DNA of 16,069 nt from Acidimicrobiia bacterium (GCA_021296435.1 JAGWAK010000021.1:1-16069), one strand, 5' to 3'. Shown: positions 1-7,241, numbered from the stretch's first letter. Numbers and translations: made by a program. The notes: generated by a model not told the origin, from the sequence alone.

Positions 1-585
1 CACCCAGCCCACCACGTCGTTGGCCATGCCCACCGCCACGGTGATCTGGCCGAAGTCGCGCCGCATGAGCCCCAGGTCGGAGAGGATCTTGGCCACCACC
101 GCCAGCGCCGAGACGCTGACGGCCAGGGCCACGAACAGAAGGAAGGTGCTGCGTGTGGCGTCGGGGCCGAGGAACTCCCCCGGGATCAGCCAGCCCACGA
201 TGCTGCCGGCGCCCGCCGGCACCAGCATGCTCCCGAGGGCCACCAGCACCGCCGGCCGTCCCAGCTTGGTGATGAGGCCAAGATCGGTCTCGAAGCCGGC
301 CAAGACCAGCAAGAGCGCCACGCCGATCCAGCTGACCGTCAGCAGCGCGGCGGCCTGCTCAGCGCCGGCGGGCAGGAACCACTCGAACTGCTCGGGCCAG
401 TAGTGCCCGAACACCGTCGGGCCCAGGACCACGCCGGCCCCCAACTCGCCGATCACCCGCGGCAACCCCAACTGCACCATCACCCAGCCGAGGGTGCGGG
501 CGCCGACCACCAGGGCCAGCAGCTGCACCCAGAAGACCAGCAGGTCGTACTCGGCGTGTGCCAGATCAGCGGTAGCGGCGAACAT
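1..585 (-). CDS. CPA2-family monovalent cation/proton antiporter, N-terminal part (runs off the left edge)
   Basis: The minus strand is open from an ATG at 585 to the window edge, giving 195 residues without a stop. The translation is strongly hydrophobic, with a first membrane segment at about residues 14-34. It then has PRVIGELGAGVVLGPTVFG at 42-60, the typical TM2 signature of KefB/KefC/NapA-like exchangers. GFETDLGLI (97-105) and the core-helix motif VAVGMANDVVGW (183-194) follow. N189-D190 lies where family members carry the ion-binding pair. In this superfamily an Asn-Asp pair is often linked to electroneutral exchange and Asp-Asp to electrogenic exchange; applying that here is inference. 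The protein should exchange Na+ or K+ for H+ at the inner membrane. The remaining helices and any RCK/TrkA-N regulatory domain lie outside the window. No clear ribosome binding site precedes the start. The gene lies 215 bp downstream of xthA on the same strand. Family assignment is firm; the transported ion is unknown. Confidence 0.88.
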   Translation of the reverse strand, partial: MFAATADLAHAEYDLLVFWVQLLALVVGARTLGWVMVQLGLPRVIGELGAGVVLGPTVFGHYWPEQFEWFLPAGAEQAAALLTVSWIGVALLLVLAGFETDLGLITKLGRPAVLVALGSMLVPAGAGSIVGWLIPGEFLGPDATRSTFLLFVALAVSVSALAVVAKILSDLGLMRRDFGQITVAVGMANDVVGWV

Positions 586-800
586 GAGCTAGTTCCGGCT
601 CACACGGCGCACCCGGGTGGCGGCCCACCGGGAACACAGGTCGCGCCGCCCGGCACTGGATTCCGGCGTTCGCCGGAATGACGGTGGAGGCGAGCCGCGG
701 GACACGGCCATCGACCCGCCAACCCGAACCGCACTCAACGCCCCGCCGGAATGACGGCGGACAGGAGTCGCAGGACGGCCTACCGCTGGTGTCCTCGGCC
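586..800. other. Intergenic spacer between xthA and the antiporter gene, no gene seen
   Basis: This spacer holds a dispersed palindromic repeat and a degenerate second copy (listed separately at 660-780). It also has an imperfect hairpin at 612-632, arms CCCGGGTGG and CCACCGGG, with one bulged G. No T-run follows the hairpin on either strand, so a terminator call is not justified. Open frames crossing the spacer look like shadows; one reads VIPANAGIQ on the minus strand, the familiar translation of this class of intergenic repeat. A promoter for the antiporter is not obvious. Confidence 0.5.
660..780. repeat. Dispersed intergenic palindromic repeat with a second, degenerate copy
   Basis: Positions 660-679 form a perfect 20-bp inverted repeat, ATTCCGGCGTTCGCCGGAAT. 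It has the ATTCC(N10)GGAAT layout of dRS3-like intergenic repeats found in many bacteria. The palindrome's right arm and following sequence (672-709) recur at 745-780. Both start GCCGGAATGACGG and continue with closely similar sequence to a shared GGCC end. The two copies therefore form a 36-38 bp imperfect direct repeat whose starts are 73 bp apart. The left arm of the palindrome is missing from the second copy. Function is unknown; it could be a mobile-element remnant, an mRNA 3' structure or a protein-binding site. Confidence 0.7.
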
Positions 801-1577
801 TCACAGGTCGAAGTCCACCACGAGCGGGGCGTGGTCGGAGGGCTTGGTGCCTTTGCGGGCGTTGCGATCCACGACGATGCCACCGGCCCGGCCCGCCAGC
901 GTCTCGGTGGCCAGCACGTGGTCGATGCGCATGCCCTGGCGCTTGTGGAAGCGGCCCGCCTGGTAGTCCCAGAAGGTGTAGAGGCCGTCGACGCCGGGGT
1001 AGCGCTCCCGGAACACGTCCACCAGCCCCCAGTCGCAGACCGCCTGCCAGGCGGTCCGTTCCGGCTCGGTGACGTGGGTGGACTCGGCGAACACCTCGAT
1101 GTCCCACACGTCGCGGTCCTCGGGCGCCACGTTGAAGTCTCCCGCCACCACCACGTTGCCACCGGGGTCGCAGACCGCCTCGAGGTGGGCGCGCAGCCGG
1201 CCGAACCAGGCCAGCTTGTACCGGTAGTGGTCGTGGCCCACCTCCCGACCGTTGGGCACGTACACGCTGGCCACCCGCACCCCGCCGCAGGTGGCCCACA
1301 CGACGCGGGCGTCCGGATCCTCACCCGCCCCGTCGGCGAACCCGGCGGCGGCATCCTCCAGGCCCAGGCGGCTGCAGATCGCCACCCCGTTCCAGCGACC
1401 CTCGCCGTGATGCACGCACTCGTACCCCAGCGCCTCGAAGGCCAGATGCGGGAAATCCCCGGTCGCAAGCTTGGTCTCCTGCAGGCACACCACGTCAGGC
1501 TCCACGGCAGCCAGCCAGGGCTCCACCCGCTCCATGCGGGCCCGCAGCGAGTTCACGTTCCACGTCACCAGCCGCAC
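801..1577 (-). CDS. xthA: Exodeoxyribonuclease III (AP endonuclease of the ExoIII/Xth family)
   Basis: The 258-residue product belongs to the endonuclease/exonuclease/phosphatase fold. It removes nucleotides 3' to 5' from duplex DNA and cuts at abasic sites in base-excision repair. Visible motifs in order are WNVNS with N7, LQETK with E34 (the metal ligand), YVPNGR, VVVAGDFNVAPEDRDVWD (catalytic Asp/Asn pair), RIDHVLAT and the C-terminal SDHAPLVVDF with the catalytic His at 249. N7 and E34 fall at the same numbers as in E. coli ExoIII, which supports the GTG start at 1577. A TAGCCT box ends exactly 6 nt upstream of that GTG, suggesting a leaderless mRNA. Length is close to the E. coli enzyme (268). 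It is divergent from kgd across 109 bp. The family call is very secure; the biological substrate preference is inferred. Confidence 0.95.
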   Translation of the reverse strand: MRLVTWNVNSLRARMERVEPWLAAVEPDVVCLQETKLATGDFPHLAFEALGYECVHHGEGRWNGVAICSRLGLEDAAAGFADGAGEDPDARVVWATCGGVRVASVYVPNGREVGHDHYRYKLAWFGRLRAHLEAVCDPGGNVVVAGDFNVAPEDRDVWDIEVFAESTHVTEPERTAWQAVCDWGLVDVFRERYPGVDGLYTFWDYQAGRFHKRQGMRIDHVLATETLAGRAGGIVVDRNARKGTKPSDHAPLVVDFDL

Positions 1578-1583
1578 GGCCGC

Positions 1584-1589
1584 AGGCTA
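1584..1589 (-). promoter_or_regulatory. Candidate -10 box (TAGCCT) for leaderless xthA
   Basis: On the minus strand TAGCCT fits the actinobacterial -10 consensus TAnnnT. It is followed by six bases and then the GTG start of xthA. Transcription usually begins about 7 nt after such a box, so the first transcribed base would be the G of the start codon. No convincing -35 element is seen. The same layout occurs at three other gene starts in this window. Confidence 0.5.
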
Positions 1590-1674
1590 GCCCGCAGCAC
1601 CACCCGGAACCGGCCCCGCCGGGACCACCGTGAACAGCATCGGTGCCGACTCGCAGGCCGGACAAGCACACTCG

Positions 1675-1680
1675 TAGACT
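1675..1680 (+). promoter_or_regulatory. Candidate -10 box (TAGACT) for leaderless kgd
   Basis: TAGACT matches TAnnnT and is followed by CGCATC and then the GTG start of kgd at 1687, predicting a leaderless transcript. The octamer GACTCGCA occurs at 1648-1655 and again at 1677-1684, overlapping this box, so it could be a pair of direct operator-like sites 29 bp apart. No good -35 hexamer is visible. Confidence 0.5.
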
Positions 1681-1686
1681 CGCATC

Positions 1687-4600
1687 GTGGCGTCGGACGA
1701 GGCTCCACCCTCCGCCTTCCCGACCGGCCAGAATGCCTGGCTGATCGAGGAGATGTTCGCCCGCTACCAGGCGGACCCCGAATCGGTCAGCGCCGGCTGG
1801 CGCGACTTCTTCGCCGACTACCGCTCGCACATCCCCGAGGCGGCACCCCCCGAGGCCGAGCCCCCGGCACCACCCGCAGGTCCCGCCGCCGTGCCCACCC
1901 GCAGCGACCTGGCCCCGATCACCGAACTGCCCCCCGAGGGCGAGCGACTGCGCGGCCCCGGCGCCCGCCTCGCCGCCAACATGGAGGCCAGCCTGGCCGT
2001 GCCGGTGGCCACCAGCTTCCGGGAGGTCCCGGCCAAGCTGCTGGAAGTCAACCGCATGGTGATCAACGGCCACCTGGGCCGCACCCGGGGCGCCAGGATC
2101 AGCTACACACACCTCATCGCCTACGCCGTGGTGCGGGCGGTCGCCGATCACAACCCGGAGATGAACACCTCGTTCCATCACGGCCCCGACGGCAAGCCGA
2201 GAGTGGTGCACCATCCCCACATGGGCCTGGGGCTTGCCGTGGATCACGAGCGCTCCGACGGCTCCCGCACGCTGCTGGTGCCGTGCCTGCGCCACGCCGA
2301 GGAACTGGGCTTCCGGGACTTCGTCGAGGCCTACGACGAGCTGATCCGGCGCACCCGCGGCAACCGCCTCACCGCCGACGACTTCGCCGGCACCACCGTC
2401 ACGCTCACCAACCCGGGGATGCTGGGCACCCGCTGGTCGGTGCCCCGGCTCATGACGGGCCAGGGGCTCATCGTGGGGGTCGGGGCCATCGACTACCCGG
2501 CTGCGTTCCAGGGGGCCGACCCGCACACGCTGGCGGGTTGGGGGGTCTCCAAGGTGGTGGTGCTGTCATCGACCTACGACCACCGCATCATCCAGGGAGC
2601 CCAGTCGGGCGACTTCCTGGCCACGGTGCACGACCTGCTCATCGGCGAGCACGACTTCTACCACGACATCTTCCGGGACCTGGACGTGCCCTACAAGGAG
2701 GTGGAGTGGCACCGGGACGTCATGGGGGCCGACTCCACCTCGGCCATGGCCGTCAAGCAGTCGCAGGTGGACGCCCTCATCGCCGCCCACCGCGACCGGG
2801 GCCACCTCATAGCCGAGCTGGACCCCCTGGCGCTGAACGAGCCCGACCTGCACCAGGACCTCGACCCTGCCGGCCACGGGCTCACCATCTGGGACCTCGA
2901 CCGGGAATTCGAGGTGAACGAAGCCAACGGGCTGGCGGCCGCCGCCGGGGGCCGTGACCGTCTGCCGCTGCGGGAGATCCTGCGGCTGCTGCGCAACGCC
3001 TACTGCCGGACCCTCGGCGTGGACTACACCCACATCCTGGATCCCGCCGAGAAGCGCTGGATCCGCGAGCACGTGGAGGGGCCCCAGCCGGAACTGGGCC
3101 ACGACGACAAGCTCCGCATCCTGGACCGGCTGAATGCGGCGGAGGCGCTGGAGCGGTTCCTGGGCACCCGCTACGTGGGTCAGAAGCGCTTCGGCCTCGA
3201 GGGCGCCGAGAGCGTCATCCCCACCATCGACGCCATCCTGAGCGAGGCAGCCGACACCGGCATGCACTCGGCGATCATGGGCATGGCCCACCGGGGCCGG
3301 TTGAACGTGCTGGTCAACATCGTGGGCAAGTCCTACGGCCAGCTCTTCCGGGAGTTCGAGGGCGCCATCGATCCCGACGCGGTGCAGGGCTCGGGCGATG
3401 TGAAGTACCACCTGGGGATGAGCGGCAAGTTCACCAGCCTCGCCGGGAACCCGCTGCGGGTGGACCTGGCCGCCAACCCGTCGCACCTGGAGGCCGTGGG
3501 CCCGGTGGTGGTTGGCATGACCAAGGCCCGCATGGACCGCCTCGAGACCGAGGGCGCAACAGAGTGCGCTCTGGCGCCGGCCACCGACGACGACAGCGAC
3601 GACGCAGCCGCCCCGGACGGGTCCCCACCCGAGGGGGAAACGGTGCGGGCACCAGGCACGCGGGCGATGCCCGGAGCCTGTACCACCAGCGTGCTGGCAC
3701 TGGTCATGCACGGCGACGCCGCTTTCGCCGGCCAGGGCGTGGTGACCGAGACGCTGAACATGTCCCAGCTGGACGGCTACTCGGTCGGCGGCACGATCCA
3801 CCTGGTCATCAACAACCAGGTGGGGTTCACCGCCACCGCCAGCGAGGGCCGCTCCAGCCCCTACCCCACCGACGTGGCCCGCATGATCCAGGCGCCGATC
3901 CTGCACGTCAACGGCGACGACCCCGAGGCCTGCGTGCGCGCCGGGCGCCTGGCGTTCGACTACCGCCAGCGCTGGGGCAAGGACGTCGTGATCGACCTGT
4001 GGTGCTACCGCCGCCACGGCCACAACGAGAGCGACGACCCCAGCGTCACCCAGCCGATCATGTACAACCGCATCGCCGAGCACCGCCCGGTGCGCAAGGG
4101 CTACGTCGAGCGCCTCATGCTGCAGGACGAGATCAGCATGGACACCGCCACCGCAGCACTCGATGATTTCGACAAGATGCTCGCCGAGGCCCTGGACGCC
4201 ACCCGGGCGCAGCTCCCCGACGGGCAGTCCATGGCTCTCCCACCCAAGCCGCCGAGCGGCGACCTGCCCGACATCGACACGACCGTCGGCGTCGCCGAGT
4301 TGCAGGACATCTACGACGCACTGAGCGTCCTTCCGGAGGGATTCTCGCTGCACCCCCGGGTGGCCAAGCACCTGCAGGCCCGTGACCGGATGTACACCGG
4401 CGCCGAGACCGACTGGGCGCTGGCGGAGGCACTGGCGCTCGGCACGCTGGTTCGTCAGGGCGTCTCGGTGCGCCTGACCGGCCAGGATTCCTGCCGGGGC
4501 ACGTTCTCCCAGCGCCACAGCACCTTGGTGGACAACGTCACCGGCGCCGAGCACACACCGCTGGAGGCGCTGTGCGCGCCCCGCACCCGCCTGTGGATCT

Positions 4601-5451
4601 ACGACTCGTTGCTGTCGGAGTACGCCGCCCTGGGCTTCGAGTACGGCTACTCGGTGGGCGACCCGCGGACGCTGGTGCTGTGGGAGGCGCAGTTCGGGGA
4701 CTTCGCCAACGGCGCGCAGATCATCATCGACCAGTTCCTGGTTGCCGCCCACGACAAATGGCGCCAGCGCAGCGGGCTGGTGCTGCTGCTGCCTCACGGC
4801 CTCGAGGGCCAAGGCCCGGAACACTCCTCGGCCCGCATCGAGCGGTTCCTGGCCCTGGCGGCGGAGGACAACCTGACCCTCGCCCAGCCGACCACGGCGG
4901 CCCAGTACTTCCACCTGCTGCGGCGCCAAGCGCTGTGGGATCTGGGCCGACCCCTCGTGGTGTTCAGCCCGAAGTCGCTGCTCCGTGCCCGCCCGGCCCG
5001 CTCCACCTTGGGGGACTTCGCCGAGGGCTCCTTCGAGGCGGTGATCAACGACCCGGCGCCGCCGTCTCTGGTCGACCGGGTGGTGCTGTGCAGCGGCAAG
5101 GTCGGCCACGAAGCCCTGGCGAAGCGGGACTCGCTGGGGGCGCCGACGGCGGTCGTGCGCGTCGAGCAGCTGTACCCGTGGCCCGAGCCCGAGATCGCCG
5201 AGGTGCTGGCGCGCTATCCCGATGCCGGTGAGGTCGTCTGGCTGCAGGACGAGCCGCGCAACATGGGCGCCTGGAGCTTCGCCCGCAATCGCCTCGCTGA
5301 GGTTCCGGGCGGAATCCGGCTGCTCGGCGTGAGTCGCCCCGAGTCCGCCAGCCCCGCAACCGGCTCGCGCCAGATCCACCTGCAGGAGCAAACACAACTC
5401 CTCAACGCCGCCTTCGCCTCCGCCGACGCGATCGAGATGCTGACGGGCTGA
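1687..5451 (+). CDS. kgd: Multifunctional 2-oxoglutarate metabolism enzyme (Kgd: 2-oxoglutarate dehydrogenase E1 fused to an E2-type succinyltransferase domain)
   Basis: This 1254-residue product has the actinobacterial OdhA/Kgd layout. A short N-terminal segment (NAWLIEEMFARYQ) is followed by a Pro/Ala linker at about 50-90. Next is an E2-like acyltransferase domain at about 100-340, with the YDHRIIQGAQSGDF active-site region and H299. The ThDP-dependent E1 part has AHRGRLN (H535), NPSHLEAVGPV, HGDAAFAGQG (ThDP/Mg site, G676-D677), INNQVGFT, RRHGHNESDDP (H777) and C-terminal LQDEPRNMGAW. No lipoyl domain is present, as is normal for this family. It decarboxylates 2-oxoglutarate for the TCA cycle, using separate Lpd and lipoyl-E2 partners or acting non-oxidatively. 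The GTG start matches where mycobacterial homologues begin and has a -10 box 6 nt upstream. An acidic low-complexity loop at about 622-660 is unusual (see findings). The stop codon lies inside an octamer repeat array. Confidence 0.96.
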   Translation: MASDEAPPSAFPTGQNAWLIEEMFARYQADPESVSAGWRDFFADYRSHIPEAAPPEAEPPAPPAGPAAVPTRSDLAPITELPPEGERLRGPGARLAANMEASLAVPVATSFREVPAKLLEVNRMVINGHLGRTRGARISYTHLIAYAVVRAVADHNPEMNTSFHHGPDGKPRVVHHPHMGLGLAVDHERSDGSRTLLVPCLRHAEELGFRDFVEAYDELIRRTRGNRLTADDFAGTTVTLTNPGMLGTRWSVPRLMTGQGLIVGVGAIDYPAAFQGADPHTLAGWGVSKVVVLSSTYDHRIIQGAQSGDFLATVHDLLIGEHDFYHDIFRDLDVPYKEVEWHRDVMGADSTSAMAVKQSQVDALIAAHRDRGHLIAELDPLALNEPDLHQDLDPAGHGLTIWDLDREFEVNEANGLAAAAGGRDRLPLREILRLLRNAYCRTLGVDYTHILDPAEKRWIREHVEGPQPELGHDDKLRILDRLNAAEALERFLGTRYVGQKRFGLEGAESVIPTIDAILSEAADTGMHSAIMGMAHRGRLNVLVNIVGKSYGQLFREFEGAIDPDAVQGSGDVKYHLGMSGKFTSLAGNPLRVDLAANPSHLEAVGPVVVGMTKARMDRLETEGATECALAPATDDDSDDAAAPDGSPPEGETVRAPGTRAMPGACTTSVLALVMHGDAAFAGQGVVTETLNMSQLDGYSVGGTIHLVINNQVGFTATASEGRSSPYPTDVARMIQAPILHVNGDDPEACVRAGRLAFDYRQRWGKDVVIDLWCYRRHGHNESDDPSVTQPIMYNRIAEHRPVRKGYVERLMLQDEISMDTATAALDDFDKMLAEALDATRAQLPDGQSMALPPKPPSGDLPDIDTTVGVAELQDIYDALSVLPEGFSLHPRVAKHLQARDRMYTGAETDWALAEALALGTLVRQGVSVRLTGQDSCRGTFSQRHSTLVDNVTGAEHTPLEALCAPRTRLWIYDSLLSEYAALGFEYGYSVGDPRTLVLWEAQFGDFANGAQIIIDQFLVAAHDKWRQRSGLVLLLPHGLEGQGPEHSSARIERFLALAAEDNLTLAQPTTAAQYFHLLRRQALWDLGRPLVVFSPKSLLRARPARSTLGDFAEGSFEAVINDPAPPSLVDRVVLCSGKVGHEALAKRDSLGAPTAVVRVEQLYPWPEPEIAEVLARYPDAGEVVWLQDEPRNMGAWSFARNRLAEVPGGIRLLGVSRPESASPATGSRQIHLQEQTQLLNAAFASADAIEMLTG

Positions 5452-5602
5452 CGAGTTGACGGGCTGACGGGCTGAGCGGCTGACCGGGCTGAGGAGCTGA
5501 GGGGCCGCCAGGCTGAGGGGCTGACAGGGCTGAGAGGCGGAGAGACTGACCGGCTGACCGGCTGACCGGCTGACCGGCTGAGAGGCTGACCGGCTGAGGG
5601 GG
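5441..5602. repeat. Octamer tandem array TGAxxGGC between convergent kgd and P450 genes
   Basis: About 18 units of 8-9 bp begin with TGA and end mostly in GGC. Two non-TGA octamers, CGCCAGGC and GGAGAGAC, break the run. The cleanest stretch is four perfect TGACCGGC units at 5547-5578. The first unit encodes the last residues of Kgd, and the TGA of the second unit (5449-5451) is the kgd stop codon. The array ends one base before the complement of the P450 stop codon (5603-5605). Because 8 is not a multiple of 3, TGA recurs in all three plus-strand frames. No other content is seen in this intergenic stretch. Confidence 0.9.
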
Positions 5603-7060
5603 CTAGCCGGCCAGGACCCCCCGCAGCGGCAGCTCGACAAGACCGCGGAACGCCACATTCGGATGCCAGCGATTCTCGAAACCGTCGGCCAGAGTTAGCT
5701 CGGCGAATCGCTCCAGCAGCATCTCGAAGGCGATGCGCCCCTCGAGGCGGGCCAGGGCGGCGCCGATGCAGTAGTGCGGGCCGCCTCCGAAGCTCATCGG
5801 GAAGACGTCGGGGCGGGTCACGTCCAGTTCGTCGGGGCGATCCCAATCTGCGGGGTCACGGTTGGCCGAGCCCAGGAACGCGGTGACCGGGGTGCCCTTG
5901 GGGATCTCCCGGCCGCCGATGTTGATGTCACAGGTGGTGATGCGACGCACCCGCTGCACGGGGCTGTCGTAGCGCAGCAACTCCTCCACCGCGCCCGGCA
6001 GCAGTTCGGGCCGCCGCCGCAGCAGGTCGAGCTGATCGGGATGGCGCAGCAGCGCCAGCGTGCCGTTGCCGATGAGGTTCGTGGTGGTCTCGTGGCCGGC
6101 GAACAGCAGGTTGATGGAGGTTGCCATCAGTTCGTCCTCGGCAAGCCGCTCGCCCTCGTCCACCGCCGCCACGAGGTCGCTCAGCAGATCGTCCCGGGGT
6201 CGCTGGCGGCGCTCGGCCACCAGGCCGCGGAGGTAGGCCCGGAACTCCGCCAATGCCGTGTCGAGTTCCCTGGCCAGGTGCGGATGGGCGACCGAGGATC
6301 CGGTGTAGGCCACGACCGCCTTCGACCAGCGCTTGAGGTCAGCGTGATCGCTCTCGCCCACGCCGTACAGCTCCCCGATCATCGCCACCGGCAGCGGGTA
6401 GGCCAGACCGGCGATCAGGTCGAAGCTCACCTGGCCGGCGGCGCCCTGCCCGGGGTGGCCGTCCCCGTGGCGGCTGTCCCCCTGGCGGCCGTCCCCGTGG
6501 CGGCTTTCGCCGTTGCGGCTGTCCCTCTGGCGGCCGTCGCTGTTGCGGCCGGCCCAATTGTCGCCGGCCGGTTCGCCGGGCCCGCCATCGCCGCCTCCCT
6601 CGCAGACGTCGTCCAGCAGGCGGCCGGTGACGGCGCGCACGCGCCCCTCCAGCGTGGCGATGCGCCGGGGGGTGAAGGCTTTCGACAGCAGCCGGCGCAG
6701 CCGGGTGTGCACGGGCGGGTCCGTGGTGGAGATGTTCACCGTCCGGAAGTGGTCGATGACAGTGGGGATCTCCGGGCGCAGGTCCTCCGGGAGCTGGCTC
6801 ATGAAGAAGCTGTCCCAGCCGACGCTGGAGAAGATCTCCCACTGGCGGGCCACCTCGACGACCAGTTCGCCGCGGGCAACCAGCCACTGACCGAAGTAGG
6901 GGCTCCAGTAGACCGGCGCCTCGTCGCGCAGGCGGGCATAGACGGGATACGGGTCGGTGGTGAACGACGGCGGGTGCAGCGCCTGTTCGATCGCCGCGTC
7001 GCCGTCGGCCAGAGTTCCCGGCCCCAGGTCAGGCGGGCCCACCACGGTCGCCGAGGTCAT
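5603..7060 (-). CDS. Cytochrome P450 with a pentapeptide-repeat insertion
   Basis: The 485-residue protein is a soluble bacterial class I-type cytochrome P450 (heme-thiolate monooxygenase). It has STTDPPVHTRLRRLLSKAFTP (B'-C region, 111-131). The I-helix AGHETTTN spans 321-328 with the oxygen-activating Thr. The K-helix ExxR is E360-R363, followed by PVQRVRR. The heme loop SFGGGPHYCIGAALARLEGR places the cysteine ligand at C431. No signal peptide or membrane anchor is present. Residues about 155-206 are an extra Gly/Arg/Asp-rich loop, partly a 5-residue tandem repeat, between helix D and the helix starting FDLIAGLAYPLP. Typical bacterial P450s are about 400-420 residues, so this loop accounts for most of the excess length. 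No ferredoxin or ferredoxin reductase gene is nearby, so the redox partner and substrate are unknown. The ATG start at 7060 has a TACTCT box 6 nt upstream. It converges on kgd and diverges from murT. Confidence 0.95.
   Translation of the reverse strand: MTSATVVGPPDLGPGTLADGDAAIEQALHPPSFTTDPYPVYARLRDEAPVYWSPYFGQWLVARGELVVEVARQWEIFSSVGWDSFFMSQLPEDLRPEIPTVIDHFRTVNISTTDPPVHTRLRRLLSKAFTPRRIATLEGRVRAVTGRLLDDVCEGGGDGGPGEPAGDNWAGRNSDGRQRDSRNGESRHGDGRQGDSRHGDGHPGQGAAGQVSFDLIAGLAYPLPVAMIGELYGVGESDHADLKRWSKAVVAYTGSSVAHPHLARELDTALAEFRAYLRGLVAERRQRPRDDLLSDLVAAVDEGERLAEDELMATSINLLFAGHETTTNLIGNGTLALLRHPDQLDLLRRRPELLPGAVEELLRYDSPVQRVRRITTCDINIGGREIPKGTPVTAFLGSANRDPADWDRPDELDVTRPDVFPMSFGGGPHYCIGAALARLEGRIAFEMLLERFAELTLADGFENRWHPNVAFRGLVELPLRGVLAG
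6458..6547 (-). repeat. 15-bp tandem repeat, six units, inside the P450 gene
   Basis: Six contiguous 15-bp units start at 6458, 6473, 6488, 6503, 6518 and 6533. The plus-strand consensus is GGCYGTCCCYSTKGC. In the P450 frame they encode residues 172-201 as RNSDG, RQRDS, RNGES, RHGDG, RQGDS and RHGDG. The period is a multiple of three, so expansion or contraction keeps the frame. The segment is hydrophilic and probably disordered on the surface. Confidence 0.92.
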
Positions 7061-7066
7061 CGGCTC

Positions 7067-7072
7067 AGAGTA
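7067..7072 (-). promoter_or_regulatory. Candidate -10 box (TACTCT) for the leaderless P450 gene
   Basis: On the minus strand TACTCT is followed by GAGCCG and then the ATG start of the P450 gene at 7060, the spacing expected if transcription starts at the A of ATG. No Shine-Dalgarno sequence and no clear -35 element are visible. Confidence 0.5.
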
Positions 7073-7151
7073 GTTCAGCTCCGCAACTCCCCCTCAGTCC
7101 AGGCGACTCCGGCCGGATCCGTTCCGGTCCCCCATGAGCGCAGCCCGGTAT

Positions 7152-7192
7152 CCCGCTGCGGGGGGCCGTTCCGGCCGAGGCCCCGCTGCGGG
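7152..7192. promoter_or_regulatory. Paired 11-bp palindromes in the P450/murT divergent promoter region
   Basis: CCCGCTGCGGG occurs at 7152-7162 and again at 7182-7192, with centres 30 bp apart, close to three helical turns. Each copy is a perfect inverted repeat around a central T. Between them lies a third palindrome, GGCCG-TTC-CGGCC (7164-7176). The outer copies can also pair with each other as one long hairpin with a T-T mismatch and two extra G. The layout could be a dimeric-regulator operator, an mRNA structure or a dispersed palindromic element. It is the main structured element of the 181-bp divergent gap. Confidence 0.4.
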
Positions 7193-7228
7193 AATCCCTT
7201 GCAGGCGGAGCCGGCTTCCGGGCGTCGG

Positions 7229-7234
7229 TACGAT
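7229..7234 (+). promoter_or_regulatory. Candidate -10 box (TACGAT) for murT
   Basis: TACGAT fits TAnnnT and lies 7 nt before the GTG at 7242. The nearby in-frame ATG at 7233 overlaps the box itself, so if this promoter is real that ATG would not be in the transcript. This favours the GTG start. Confidence 0.4.
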
Positions 7235-7241
7235 GCGGTGC

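Noticed and set aside
612..632. Rho-independent terminator downstream of xthA
   Set aside because: The stem has a bulge, lies about 170 bp beyond the stop, and is not followed by a T-run on the minus strand.
678..2957. Long open frame on the plus strand (759 codons) across xthA and the start of kgd
   Set aside because: It is a shadow: it runs antisense to exonuclease III and in another frame of kgd, and its translation is compositionally biased (Pro, Arg, His, Gly) with no family motif. Such frames are expected at this GC content.
5441..5602. Possible CRISPR array
   Set aside because: Units are 8-9 bp and directly contiguous, with no unique spacers and no cas genes nearby. It is a microsatellite-like tandem repeat.
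2566..5658. Open frame of 1030 codons antisense to kgd, ending in QPVSRSAGQPVS-like repeats
   Set aside because: It is antisense to all Kgd catalytic motifs, and the repeat part is just the octamer array read on the other strand. No independent coding evidence.
7134..7241. Upstream extension of murT to ATG 7134
   Set aside because: The extra residues are coded by the palindromic promoter region, and MurT homologues start near RLAELIAASAGALSR. The candidate -10 box would lie inside such an extension.
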